Assembly (NCBI GenBank): GCA_030737835.1
Contig: CM060853.1
Span: 3,263,152-3,327,151 of the forward strand
Origin: Acorus gramineus
Lineage: Eukaryota > Streptophyta > Magnoliopsida > Acorales > Acoraceae
Direction: 5' to 3'
Length of the DNA stretch: 64,000 bases
The stretch's first letter is position 1. Each line of letters starts with the position of its first letter. Below are positions 40,083-52,264 of this stretch, piece by piece. Both the position numbers and the translations under genes were made by a program. Below the pieces are notes generated by a model that did not search any database, was not told where the DNA came from, and was given only the letters and a program-made list of their open reading frames with translations.

Positions 40083-43000
40083 CTAAAACGCAATCTTGTT
40101 CACCATGGTTCCTAGAATCTGCAGTGTGTTAAATGAGTAAAGGGTCAATAAGAGCTCTTCCAATCGCTTCTTCGGATCGGGCCTCCCCACATTCAACCTA
40201 CACAGATCTTCTTGTTGCACTTTGTTCTCATCCTCGATCACTTCCTTATATTTGTCGAGCAGACACCGCATTTCCTGCTCATCATTCAACAAACAATGTG
40301 ATAGAAAAAGAGGTTTAAAAAGATAATCAACCCACATTTGAGAAGAAAAGGAAATATGGAAGCATGGTATAATGGCGTATCGCCACTGACAACTCGTATC
40401 GTTAATCACAGTTACAAAAACCTTTCACTTTGATTTCAATGCTACTCTAATTTCATAAATCTTGTTTGTCAGAAATTCCATTTTACTTGCTACAGATATT
40501 CGATAATAGAAATGATTTTTAATAAAATGTAATTCACTACACTTATAAGAAAGAATATTTTCCTCCCCTTTAGAAAATGTGTGTAAACTTCCAAACCTTC
40601 CATTGTCGAATCAAACCATATCATGAAATGACCTAAACAAAAAAATATATTTATGAGCACACATGATTCAAGGGCATGCCCTTTCTCTGGACATGGGTGA
40701 CAGTGAAAAGAAAATACATGAGGTTTCACTTACCTTGACTGTTCGCTCATTAGTTTTAGAGAGTGTATCAAACCGCTGAAGTGCAAAGCCATGAGCCCAG
40801 TGCTTCTTTCCTATACACCGCAACATGTTCTTCTCAAGCATATTGTATTTGTGTCTGATGGGTATTTTACAGTACAATTTACCCGACTCATACATCGCCT
40901 TCTGATAAGAAGAAAAAAAAAGGTTATCAAGGGAAAAAATAAAAAAAATTACTCAAATAACCAATTCAATTATTTCAAGCGCATCTCACATCTTTTCTTT
41001 GGTCTTGGGATACATTCACTTGGGATGTGGTCTCATATGTCCATCCTCGTTGTATTGCAACATGGTCAAAATAACGGTATGCAAACATGTGTACCTTCCC
41101 ATAGCAAGGAAATGGATCTAACACAATGTCAATGAACCTTCGAACATCACCTATATAATCCTGCAAGACCCAATTGGCGTGATCGGCCCCTTAAAGCATC
41201 AGGTAAGAGATAGAGCATAGAAAGATCTTGACAGAAAACATAACTGGATCTACCACAACGACAATTGACCATTTATTTTGATCTTTATATTTCTGCAAGA
41301 CCCAATTGGCCTTTATAATAATATAACATTCAAGCTCCAATCTTTCTTCAAAATTTTTTTTTTGGTGTTCAATAGTTTAATTGAAAACCCCATGGAAATA
41401 GCATTTTTATGCTAAGTTGAGGCATTTTTTTTAAAAAAAAACCATATCAAAGAAAATAAAAAGTGCACAAGTAAAGGTTGTTACTCATCAAAAAATTAAT
41501 TTGGAAAATCTTTACAACTCATAATTAGTTTGGTAAACAGTTTTTTGGTTATTTTGGAAAATCAGCCCCAGCCCCAGCCCCACCACACAAAAAAACCTCT
41601 TATTCTTTTTCATTTTTCTTTCCTCTCGCTCTTTTTTGAGAGGACAATGCCTAAATCCTATAAGGATACTAGGAGGAATAAAGCAACATTGACAATGAAA
41701 AAAAAAACACATAAATCAGAGCCACTAATAAACAGACCTCCATCATAGGAAACTTGTACTCTTTGTCAAGGCCTGCATTTGTGGTGTACGAACCCACCAC
41801 ATACTCATCGCTATAAAATTACAACAAATGCAATCTGTTAACAACAATTGTTTAATAACGATGCGCTTCTGGACAAATTAAAATTCAACTACGAGAATCC
41901 CTTGTACTTTTTTTTTTTATAAACGGTGGGAATTTAATCTATGACATCATGGTTTCAAATTTGCTGTCAACCATGAGCTATTTGTCCAACCCCAAATTCA
42001 TGATTTCTTGTTTATACTAAGTACCCAAAAAGGCATCTCCCATCTTCACTAAAAAAATGCTGAAAATATATTTAAATAAATATAATAGGAACCAAGCAAT
42101 CACACAGAATGCATTAACTGTATCAATAAAACAGGATCCAGCAAAGTAGAGACTGCCCATGTTTACAAAGCAATGAATCAATGTATAACCAATGTATATA
42201 TACCTTATGATGGTCTGGGATAGCAATTTGAGCATTGTATCTGGGAACTCATCATATGGAACCACATCCTGCGGCAACTGAACCACGTCCACCACCTCCA
42301 CTGCGTACTCGCTCAAAATGGTTCCATATAGGATCCCAAACACTGGCGCGGGAGAGAATGCCCTCACTGGCCCCCTCAACACCAACAATCAACATCATCA
42401 ACAAAGGCACAACACCTCCAACAGGAATAAAAAATTCTCCTATTGCAACATAACTCTACAACAGAATGTCTTCCAATAAAACCATCAAAATATCAAATGC
42501 AGGGATGAAGAGAGAAATCATTTTTAATAGAAACACAGCAAGGAACATAGACAAACGCAGTAATATAAAGAGATCAAACACACATTACACAGACCCCAAA
42601 AAAAACTAATTTCCCCCTCTAAAGCCATCAATGGTCTAAAAAGAAGCTAAAAATTTCCTCCATCAAATGTATTTAAGATCGATTCTTTTGTAAAAGAAAC
42701 ATATCAAGGAATGCACTACATCCGTTCAAGAACCGAATTCTTTCAAATGAACATCTCTTCCGTATGAAAGATATCAAGAAATCTTATTAGCCTCAGCTGA
42801 AGCCACTAAAAATCGATTTTATGAAAGAAACCCGAACACAAAAAGCTCATCAAACAATAGAATTTTGTACGGGAGACATCAAGAAACCCTGATTCGACCC
42901 CTTTGTCAAAGATCGAATTTTTGAACAAATTACGTGAAGAGAGTGAGAGTGTGAGTGAGTGAGACGTCAAGAAACCCTAATATGAACAGAACAAACTCCA

Positions 43001-43289
43001 ATTTGACTCCACAGAAGCTCATCAAACGATCCAAATTTGCCTCCGTTGAAAGCCCATCAAAAGATCGATTTTTTTTTATCAAAACACGTCAAGACATCCT
43101 GATTTGACTCCATTGTAGACAACCAAAGATCAAAATCGAGAAAGGGAGAGAGAGAGAGAGAGAACCGTGGGTCCAGATCTTGAGGAAGGCGAGGGGGGAC
43201 ATGAACACTTGTTCGGATGAGTCGAAAAACGGGTCATTGACTTGGAGATCGTCCGGTTCGGTCGGCCCACTTCGCAGTATCTCCTCCAT
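40083..43289 (-). CDS. RPN11-like protein lacking the JAMM catalytic residues
   Basis: Six exons (43289-43166, 42366-42204, 41810-41738, 41160-40990, 40901-40734, 40274-40083) join in frame to 296 aa. Intron phases (1,2,0,0,0) and the lengths of exons 5 and 6 (168 and 192 nt) are identical to RPN11, so this is a tandem duplicate of it. By hand alignment exon 6 is 27/63 and exon 5 21/56 identical. The MPN core is badly changed: [10 protein letters not shown] is GSYTTNAGLD (His to Thr105 and Asn107), the Ser/Asp pair is missing, and the Glu position is Pro49. No stop or frameshift interrupts any exon. An in-frame upstream ATG (43304) would add five residues. Inferred: a pseudo-MPN protein, perhaps a lid-binding decoy or regulator, or a decaying gene still open. 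Confidence 0.82.
41194..41292 (-). pseudogene. Relic duplicate of exon 4 in the RPN11-like gene
   Basis: Between exons 3 and 4 the acceptor context GCCAATTGGGTCTTGCAG of exon 4 is repeated exactly. The sequence after it reads KYKDQNKWSIVVVVDPVMFS, clearly like RPN11 exon 4 ([19 protein letters not shown]). It runs to a stop with no usable donor. It resembles RPN11 more closely than the exon 4 now in frame. Confidence 0.75.
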
Positions 43290-43323
43290 CTCTCGCTCAC
43301 TCACTCACACACACTCCACAGAA

Positions 43324-43329
43324 CACGTG
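43324..43329. promoter_or_regulatory. G-box CACGTG
   Basis: A palindromic CACGTG between the TATA box and the ATG of the RPN11-like gene, a typical bZIP/bHLH site. This is motif evidence only. Confidence 0.45.
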
Positions 43330-43358
43330 TAATCTTCATCAATGGCTACAAATCTCTC

Positions 43359-43368
43359 CTATTTATAG
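43359..43368 (-). promoter_or_regulatory. Candidate TATA box of the RPN11-like gene
   Basis: CTATAAATAG on the minus strand, 70 bp upstream of the start codon: a consensus plant TATA box at a plausible distance. It suggests the gene has its own promoter. Confidence 0.6.
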
Positions 43369-44252
43369 TCACTTTTACTGTATCAATACAATTTTTCATA
43401 TACCTCAATTGCTCATTCTATTCACCAAAATACGTATCTTATTAAAAAAATTAAAATTTTGAATAAATGATTAAGTTTTATTCTGATTGAAAAAGATAAA
43501 AAAGGGTTAATTTTTTATTTTTTTTTAATGATGTAAAAATAAATATCTTATTGTAGTCGTATAAAAATAAATAATTTTTATTTATTTATTTATGATAAAA
43601 AAAAAACTTTATTTTATATTAAAAATATCAAATTGAGGTTTTTAATAAAAAAAAAAGAGGACCCCTACGTAAAGAAGGCTAGTTTATTAGACAATTTTTT
43701 AATAACAATCTAAGCTGAATAAACAACTTTTTGTTTAGTTGTTTTTTTTTTGTTATTCTCATTGGAAAATGTAAAAATGACTTTTTGGTTGTTTTGTTCA
43801 CCTTGAATAAAGTGATGATAAATGGTTGATAAGGGATGAATAAGAGTTTAATTTTTTAAATGACAATTATACCCCATGGGAATAGTGTGAGAGATATATG
43901 ATTAATTTGATAGATGTGAAAGTTTTTGGAATCTGTGTTACTCTGTTAGGTGAGATAAATTTTTTAAAATGACAGATAAGAGTATTTTTATCCATTGGTA
44001 TAGATAAGTCTTGATAAGCAATTCCACCATTTCTTTAGAATAGTTATCAGACTTTACCCTAATTTATCCAGATATAACTATCAAAGTTTATTCTATCAAA
44101 ATAAACAATTTTTTTTAACTATTCTCATTTATTCTTCGTTATTCTTGCCTTATGTTCCACTCCATACGGGGTTGAGTAATATTTGGCGATAACGAGGAGA
44201 TTAGTTAAACCCGCCCCACTAGTCTTCTCCGGAATAACTTCAGCGACGGGGG

Positions 44253-47200
44253 ATGACGTCACTATCGACGCCGCCGTCGCCAGGACTTCCGCCGGTCGAT
44301 ATCTCCGGCGAACTCGTCGAGGGTCTCCTCCGCTTCACCATCTCTTCCGCCATGGGCGGGAACCTTGAAGAAGTGGATCTAGGGTTCTCGAAGCAGTACC
44401 TCTCCGATCTCCTCCGCGAAGACGATCGAGGTGGTCTCTCCAATGGAGGATCGGATGGAGGGTTCCCTAATCGTCCCCTCTACAAACGTCTGGCGTCGGC
44501 CATTCACGGAAGGGTTTCGGCTGCTTCGAAGGGCTTGCTCGGAACGGAAGAGTGGGACCAGTCGATCGTCAATGGAGTTTCAGAACTGGTGAATGTAAGT
44601 TCTCTTAATCGTTCGCTTTTTGAAGCTCTGATGGCTTCGATAATTGATTAAAGTTTTTTTTTTTTTTTTTAATTGATTGAGCAGATGTTGAGGGCGGTCG
44701 ATTTCGAGATCCACGTTCAAGAACCCTACTTTTCGCTTTTGAAAGGTAAGCCTTCAATGGATCCAATTCAGATATTTATTTTTTTGGATTTAGAGCGGGA
44801 ACAAATATTTTAAATTATTTTTTTTCTATTTTAAATTAATTTGGAGCGGGAACACTAAAAATAAGAGATGATGTTTTTATACAAAAACTGAGGGTTGAAT
44901 TCGTGACTTCAACTTTTATAAGATATTTTGGAAAGGAAGATGTTAAATTGTAAGTATTTATTAATTATATAAGATTAATAAATTCAAATGATATGTAATA
45001 CAAATGCATATATAATTTAAAACCACCTCTTGACAGGTTGGAAGAGAGGTTGAGTAGATTTGAGTTTGACCAGGGAAAGAAAAAGGAAAAATGTATTTGA
45101 TTTTATTATATTTAAGATTTAGATCTCTTCGGAACAGATATCTTGCTATCTGTATTTATATTAAATAATTTCAGCTATTTGAATATAAAATAGCTTTTAT
45201 TTTTCCATATGAAGATATGTATATTTTAGATAATTGACAGGCTCACTGAAAGGTGAAAAAAGTTTTGATTTGTAGATTATTTCATAATTGCATTCACTGA
45301 ATTGCTGATTTTCTTGGACCATTGATAAGACCAAAGGAAGACGATCGAGGGGCGGTGTGCGGTTGGTGATTACAATCGGTAATCTTTCTTTGTATATATA
45401 ATTTCGCTGTTTGGGCTTTCATGTTGAGTATATCTAGTTATTTTTATGACATCGAATTTGGTTGTTGTTTTTTTTGAGTTTTTGTTTGTGCTATGTGTTT
45501 GAATGATTTCCCTGTGTTTTCTCTTCCAGAATTGCAGCTGGGTCAGTTCTTCTCGTCAACAAGTGCATGCTGCTTGAAGTGCAGGTGATTAGACTCATAA
45601 TTTGATGTGAAGTAATCTTTATCCCTTGAGACCTCAATAAACTATTCATTTATGTAAATATGTGATTTGCCTGTGTTCTACATTGTCATAACATTTGACA
45701 AAACAAATAAGTTTGGTAACCCATAATGGTTGTGTGCCTTGTCATTGTCCTGTGAGTTTTTGAAAATGTAGGAGTTCTTTATGCATCTATGAGTATACAA
45801 GAGAAAGTAACTCATTGATGCTAAAAAGAATTCATTAATATACAAAAACTGATTGGAGTTCAAAATCACCTGAAATATCAGGACTTTGGTTGAATAGATT
45901 GGCGGTGACATCAAAGAAAACTTAATTTATTGTAGTGACTTGCCCTTTGTGAACGTTTTTGTGGGTTTTTTTTTCAATCGTCACCATCCACTCAATGTTC
46001 TTTGTTTACAGCATGTGAAGAAGTATGATTCATTTTTCGAAATGCTTGAAGTTGAGAACCTCAATAACGTTCTCCCCGGTATTGAATCAATCGATGAAGG
46101 TACACCAATCATCTGCAGACATTGAATTGGTTTTTCCGTATGTATATTTCTTAAAGCGATCACTTGAAATGAATCATGTTTGATAGAGGGATACTTTGGG
46201 AGCATCACTTTATGTAAGGGTGGAATACCATTGTTATTTCTCAGATTTTATAGAAGACATCATGTGCTTCAGATAAATCTGCTCAAAATTTTGTGTGTAT
46301 AGTTTTCATATTCTATTGCTTGAAATTTATTTTGGGTCCTCTTCTTCCTCTGTTCCTAATCTCCTACTCGAAAAAGTCCTCGTGAATGACCAGCAATTTT
46401 GTAATAAGTACTGTTATTTGATTTATAAATTTTATCACAAATGGTTGAACCGTCCATTTTCTAATTTCATCCAATATTTCCAGGGGTGCAAATCTATCGT
46501 AAGTTCTACATGGAAGAGAAGGAGAAGTCCAATGGTGTCCTTGCAATATGTGTCTCGAAACCAGTTTTGCAGCCATACTTTGCTATGGCCACTATACTCT
46601 CCGTAAGTGCATTCATTTACTATTACAGTGTGTTGATTTGCTAACCTTACAATAGTTATTATTGAAAAATTTACAACATCGTCCCCATAAGTGTCACATG
46701 TCCATGCTATGTCCATACTATGTCCAATGCGTGCCCAAAATTGAGAAAATTATTTTTGAACTTTGAACATGTATGAGAAATGTTCAACAGATGTCATGTC
46801 ATGTCTTGTCATATCCTATATCTGATATGTGTTGGACATGGACACACCATTTTCATTGAAATGTTTGTAGCATAACTGATGATTCTTGGACTCTTGCAGG
46901 GATTAGGGTATGATGGTGTGGGCGGTCTTCTTGGTATGAAACGCACTCCAGGGACAATTCTTGATGCTCTGCCTCCTCCAAGATCAGCTCTTCTATCATC
47001 ATTTACAGCACCACATAGGCCAAATGTAAGATTTCCATTCTTCAACAATCAAAACAATATTGTTTGCATTTCCCAATGTCTAAAGTTACAATACAACCAA
47101 CCAAGTTTCACTATAATAGTATCAGTTACTATATTTTATTACAATGAAGAATGCTAATGACATATTTGCAGATGCCATGAATCATATTTTACCTTGCACT

Positions 47201-48807
47201 GTTTGCTTGTTTGGGTGGAGGTCAAAGGTAGTACCTTGACTGATGGGGCGAGGGCCTTGGCCAAGCATGTCAACAGGAGCAAGGATGGATGGTGGGGTAG
47301 TTTTAGAGGGAGTGGTGAGTCTTTTCTGGCTTCTTTTCTATTTTCTTATAGTATGTTAACATTGATATGTTATATGTATACAAAGGAAAAAATTATTTGT
47401 TTTTTCAAGGTTGTTTTTCTTCCAATGTCATCTTTTTGGTGTTTAGAAATAATATGAATGGAGTTTGATTTGCTGCTACTACAGATGCTGATAAAAACAA
47501 GCATGCCTTGGAAGTCATCAACTACTTGTTAGTCAATTGTTGCTGGATGAATGTGCATATGATTCAACCCTATGGAGCTGTCTTCGAGATAAGGGTCACC
47601 GAAGGCTATGGCGCTCGATGGTCTATAGATGGTTCATCGGTAATTATTGTTTGGGTGATTGTTTTCTGACATGACCTGTTATTTCATAAACACATTTTTT
47701 CAGATATGGCCTAGGCAACTACAAGTAACTAAGCCCCCGTTTGGATTGAGGAATTGAGTTATTCTGGATAGATAACTATGCCAGTATAGATAGCAATTGT
47801 ACAAGAATAAGAGATTTTCTATTTGGTTGTGTTTTTTTATTCTCATTGGAAAACGTAAGAATAAATGTTGAGTTGTTTGGTTGATGAATAATAAAATATA
47901 AATAAAGTGTAAACAGTTGATTTGCCATGTGAGTCATATTGATGTGTAAGAGGTGTTGATAGGTGATTTGATGTGATGAGATGTGTTTTTTTTTATTTGT
48001 AGGTGAGCCCCACTTATCCATGGGAATAAATAAACTGAGTATAGTTTATCATAGGGGTTACTTAGAATTATTATACTCTCTTATACTCATTTAAACTGGC
48101 TTAGTAATACCAAGTTATACTCTGTAAACAAACAGCCATTTTCCCTGTCCATTCTTATATCACCCTTATACCCCCCTTATACTCCCTTAACCCGTGATCC
48201 AAACGGGGGGTAAGTGTTTATAAGATCTAGTACCCATATATTTAGGCAACTTAATCACAGAAAGAGAATTACCTAATTTGCATTGTGGAAAAGAAAGAGA
48301 ACTACATACCAGTCATTCAAATCAAATTTGCTTAATGGTTCCATTCTCATGCCTTCTTCTGGCTTGAACTTTGGACAAGTTTGGTAACTTAGTTCATAAG
48401 GAGAATTTTCCTTCGACATGAATCTTGTTTTGATATATATTCATGGAAAGGAGAATTCAAGGAAAATTTTGCTTGGGACACTTAACAACAGGTCACATGA
48501 ATGAGAGATTCCAAACGCCATTTACTTGTGCTCCAGCCAGGAGAATGATAATGATTATCAAACTGGCCCTTAGCACCTGAAACTTGAAAAGATTTAGGAA
48601 TTGGAGACCTGTGGCCATTTTTATATCATCTTCATAATTATTGATGATTTTTTATGTTATTTGGTATGCAAATGAGAGCACCTCATCTCCCCCCCCCCCC
48701 CCCCCTTCCCCCCTTGCAAGTCAGCTATGCTAATTATGGTGTTTCAGTTCATAGGGTTTCTGGAGCCATATATGGTGGAAGGACATTTGAAGAGATGGAG
48801 GCATTAG
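44253..48807 (+). CDS. ASCH-domain protein, putative RNA-binding
   Basis: Ten exons (44253-44594, 44685-44745, 45330-45378, 45530-45584, 46012-46099, 46484-46602, 46900-47025, 47221-47314, 47485-47639, 48748-48807) join in frame to 382 aa. The ASCH fold, a beta-barrel related to the PUA RNA-binding domain, spans about residues 118-235. It includes the typical KTIEGRCAVGDYN (cf. K-x-x-E-x-R of the family), GSVLLVNK, and a later beta-strand block. The region from about 281 is a second conserved part (DGWWGSF, LLVNCCWMNVHMIQPYG, VTEGYGARWS), and the protein ends FIGFLEPYMVEGHLKRWRH. The N-terminal 110 residues are helical and conserved in plant homologues. The exact role is unknown. The terminal exon sits 42 bp after a 17-bp poly-C run. 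Confidence 0.9.
47735..48213. mobile_element. hAT-like MITE in ASCH intron 9
   Basis: The left end CCCCCGTTTGGATTGAGG and the right end GATCCAAACGGGGGG are a clear inverted repeat, with TAAG on both outer sides. No ORF is present. Internal GTTTTTTTATTCTCATTGGAAAA is shared with 43740-43780. Confidence 0.75.
48689..48705. repeat. Poly-C run of 17 bp near the ASCH last exon
   Basis: Homopolymer C in the polypyrimidine region before the acceptor at 48747. Confidence 0.9.
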
Positions 48808-49198
48808 GAATGCTTGGTATCCTCCAAATATTGTCATTGAATATATGAATTTGGTGACCATTGGTAAATTTAAAGGTTGTCTTATAAGTTTTAATAATAG
48901 CTTCTCAGCTCGTTGTGTGCCCCCTAAAGTAAAAAAGAGTGTATTATGTTTTTTTTTTTTTGTAAGTTGCCCAAACTATAACTATCAAGCCTTTGGTGGG
49001 CAGACAATTTAATTCTCTTAGGTATGTCTCCTCTTTGGGTAGTGGCATAAGTTATTTTAGAATAAATAATTATTCAAATATATATATATCAATGAGATAA
49101 GTAATTTCTTGTTTAGTTGTATTCTTGGTTATTCTTGTTGGAAATTGTAATCATCTAATTATCCCATAATGTGACTAGAGTATACTCTAATATGTTGT

Positions 49199-49850
49199 TG
49201 AGCATCTCCAATCCTATATCTAAACTTTGATCCAAATTTAAATTTGAGTAAAAGTCACTCAAAACCCTCTCCAACCATTTACTCATATACATGCTAAATT
49301 AAGTTTTTATTCAAATCTTTATTCAAATTAAGTTGAATTCAAATCTTTATTTAAATTTTCAACATTTCTTTTTTTCCCTTTGTTTTCACATTTTCTTCCA
49401 ATGTGATATTTTTTTTTTCAACTCCATCTTTAATTGAATTATATTAGATGCTTTTTCACCCTCCCCCCCTCCCATAATTTTCACTATCTCTTGAAACCCA
49501 AAAAAAATAAGAGTTTTCTTTATTAAATCTTTATCTTTTTTTTTTAACTTCTTATTTTTACTAATAAAAAATATTATTTTTATTTAAAAAAAATAAATTG
49601 GATGATTATAATTTTTAAATTTAAATATCTTAAAGGGAAAAAAAATTGAGTAGTAAAATTTTTTAGGAAGAGGACTTTGAAAATGTTTATAGGAAATGAC
49701 TAAAAGAAAATGTGAATTTTTAAAAAGATTTGAGTAAAACACAAAATGATAGTTGGAGATACATTATATCAAATCAAGTTTTTACTTAAATTTTAAGTGA
49801 AATTTAAATATAAGTTTAAGTAAGGGCTGGAGATGGTTAGCAATGCAAAA
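49199..49850. mobile_element. TIR element, family 4 ('GAGCATCTCCAA')
   Basis: Starts TTGAGCATCTCCAATCC and ends GGGCTGGAGATGGTTAG. The inner part has matching inverted segments (AATTTGAGTAAAAGTCAC near the left, CAAGTTTTTACTTAAATTTT near the right). A second copy of its right part begins at 63907 in the opposite orientation. Confidence 0.65.
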
Positions 49851-50111
49851 AATATGTTATTTACCTATAATGTAGATTTATTTAAAGTTATTGGAATGGA
49901 TGCGTATGAATAATTCATATACCTACATAGCCATTAAGTGATGTATATATCTCCTTAGGTGATGGAAATATCTCATTAATTTTTTATTTTTTTAAAAAAA
50001 AATGAGTTCATTTAATTCATTACATGGAGTGATGTATACTTTTCATCAATTTCATCACATTAAAACTAATATATCAATAAATGTTTTAGAAGTTGTATTG
50101 GTTATAATTAT

Positions 50112-51566
50112 ATTGAATATAGATTTTTAATTTAAAAGCATAAAATGTACTAGATATTATGGATGTGACAAAACACATGATCCAACATTTCAGGTTATAC
50201 ATATACAAATAAAACAATAACATGATACAAAAACTCAAAATCATTGATTAAATCAATATATACACACATGCCCATATTTAAAATGCTTTATTTAAATTTA
50301 ATTTCATTGTTAAAGAATAAATATTATTTATTTTAATGAAAAAGTTAATAGTTTTTTTTTGTTAAGGGATAAATTAAGAATGGACATCCTAGATTATATT
50401 AAGAGGGTGGTTATTTTAACCTCACTTTTTTCCAATCCCACCCCGGTAGATGATTTACCCATTTAAAATTTATGAATTGCAAACCCACCCCTATATACGT
50501 ATCACACATTACACCATTGAACCCCAAACCCCCATATTTTTCATCTCCTTTCTTCCCCTCTCTCCCTTAGCCAGTCCCACTCTTTCCCTCCATCGGTATT
50601 CGCCTCCTCCCCGGGTGACAGCTTGGATGACTGATCCTTTTATCAAAGGCATAATTCGGAGGACACGTTGAAAAAAAGAGTACAACTTGACCAATGGCAA
50701 CTCGAGAAGGATAGAGACTTGTTACTTGGTCGAACCTCCTCTAAAGCTTGGCCATTAAAGCATTTCTGAAACCAATCAGTCAAACCTAGGTCCAGACCTA
50801 GTCTTAGTTACAGGTAGAGGCAGACCACTGAAACCCTAGGGCGAGGTCGGGACCACTCTGCCTAACAGAACTGGTAGAGGCGTGCCCTGGACATAACAAA
50901 CAATCTGCCATAGCCCACCGCAATCATAGTTGGCGTGAATGAAGCGATGTCACGTAGTTACAATATCATAATGAACTTCCAGTGTTGTACCTTGCGAAAT
51001 CTTCTATATCAAAAGATATTCATTGAGACAAAAGAATGATTGGGTGGGAAAATGTGGTGACTCACTTGGTTCAAAAGGGGACGGAGGAGAGGAAAAAAAG
51101 TATACTTTGAAGTAAGCATTTTCTATTTGTCCACCATTTTTTAGACTTTTGGTTCTTCTCCTCTGACTTGAGAGTGTCGGAGGTCCCTTAGCCGACACCA
51201 CACAGGTTCATCATCAGCAGTACTCGGATCTTCACCCGAAGTGGAGCTCCGACATCTCAATTTTTATTGAGGGTATTCACCACCTTCACTATAGAATATA
51301 GATTTTTAATTTAAAATGTACTAGATATTATGCTTGTGACAAAACACATTATCCACCAATTCAGGTTATACATATAAAAACAAAACAATAACATGACAAA
51401 AAAAAGCTCAAAATCATTAAAAACACACACACACATAACCTTATTTAAAAATAGTTATAATTTTATTGTTAAAGAATAAATATTAATTCTGTGAATGAAT
51501 AAGTTAATGATTTTTTTTTTGTTAAGGGATAAATTAAGAATGTAAAATTAGACATCCTAGATTATT
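50112..51566. repeat. Direct repeat pair (about 280 bp each) flanking an LTR-like segment
   Basis: 50112-50398 and 51291-51566 share the same order of blocks: GAATATAGATTTTTAATTTA, CAGGTTATACATAT, GTTAAAGAATAAATATT, GTTAAGGGATAAATTAAGAA, GACATCCTAGATTAT. Scattered indels separate them. Between them, 50900-51290 resembles a Gypsy LTR (CTGACTTGAGAGTGTCGGAG, GCCGACACCACACAGGTTC). The repeats lack TG...CA ends, so they are probably a local duplication or two copies of another repeat, not the LTRs themselves. Confidence 0.7.
50900..51290 (+). mobile_element. Probable solo/partial LTR of a Gypsy-type element
   Basis: Contains the wording TCTGACTTGAGAGTGTCGG followed by CCGACACCACACAGGTTCATC, a motif combination I know from the 3' part of many plant Gypsy LTRs. 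No internal gag or pol is present. Boundaries were not determined. Confidence 0.5.
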
Positions 51567-51611
51567 TATTAGTAATCATAGTGTACACAGACAAACAACA
51601 TAGACAGTGAA

Positions 51612-51627
51612 GGGGGGGGGGGGGGGG
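51612..51627. repeat. Poly-G run of 16 bp
   Basis: Homopolymer G in intergenic DNA. Confidence 0.9.
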
Positions 51628-51794
51628 AGAATAGAAAATATAACAATAGACTTAACCGTGTTTAAATAGAAGGACTCAGAAATAATATATAGTGGGTTTG
51701 AAGACTTAAAAATAAATCTAAATATTTCCATGATTTAAAAATAATCCATATGTTTCTCAAAGGATCCGGAATTAATTTTTCTAATAAATAAATA

Positions 51795-52195
51795 AAAGAA
51801 AAAATCCATATAACCCCCTTTATACTGTTTGAAATTCATACATCCCTCTAACCACTCTTAAAGTCCATATACTTTAAAAAGAACTATGTAAATACAAATA
51901 GTCTCATGAGTTAAACTTTCATAAACAAATATGAAACGTTCTGTAAATATACCATTTGATTAACCCTGTCTCAAAACACAGCATATTAAAAAAAATCATA
52001 CAATGTGTTAAAAATATAAAAAAAAAATTATGTAAATGGTGATTTTACCCCCAGTAAAGTCTGCAAATAAAAGTTTAATTCAGGGGTTATAGAGATTTAG
52101 ATAGGTGTTTCTGTGGGTAACATGGACTTTAGGAAACGTCAGGGGGTTATATGGATTTCAGGCACTTTACAGGGGGTTGCGTGGATTTTTCCCTG
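51795..52195. mobile_element. Family-1 TIR element next to RPL38 promoter
   Basis: The left end GAAAAAATCCATATAACCCCC and the right end GGGGGTTGCGTGGATTTTTCCC are inverted copies, about 400 bp apart. The element ends about 105 bp upstream of the RPL38 ATG. Confidence 0.75.
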
Positions 52196-52254
52196 AATAA
52201 AATGCGGCGGCGTCACTAAAGCCTCTCTCTCTCGCTGCCTCCAGAGAAAGATTT

Positions 52255-52264
52255 TTAGGGTTTT
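52255..52264 (+). promoter_or_regulatory. Telo-box in the RPL38 leader
   Basis: TTAGGGTTTT (complement AAAACCCTAA) lies 36 bp before the ATG, after a CT-rich stretch. Both are hallmarks of plant ribosomal protein promoters or leaders. Confidence 0.65.

Larger units (their letters stand above)
43290..44252. promoter_or_regulatory. Divergent promoter region, RPN11-like (-) and ASCH gene (+)
   Basis: About 960 bp between two start codons facing away from each other. It holds the RPN11-like TATA and G-box near the left end and, at about 43670-44160, an AT-rich MITE-like segment with GTTATTCTCATTGGAAAATG, also seen at 47835-47860. The ASCH 5' UTR occupies the GC-richer right end. Confidence 0.5.

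Noticed and set aside
42366-42400. Acceptor TTGAG|GGGGCC for exon 2 of the RPN11-like gene
   Set aside because: It shifts the frame and gives a stop. The acceptor seven bases further on (GGCCAG|TGAGG) keeps phase 1 and aligns VRA with GRA of RPN11.
50112-51566. Complete short LTR retrotransposon
   Set aside because: The direct repeats lack TG...CA ends, a primer-binding site and a polypurine tract, and the inside has no gag or pol.
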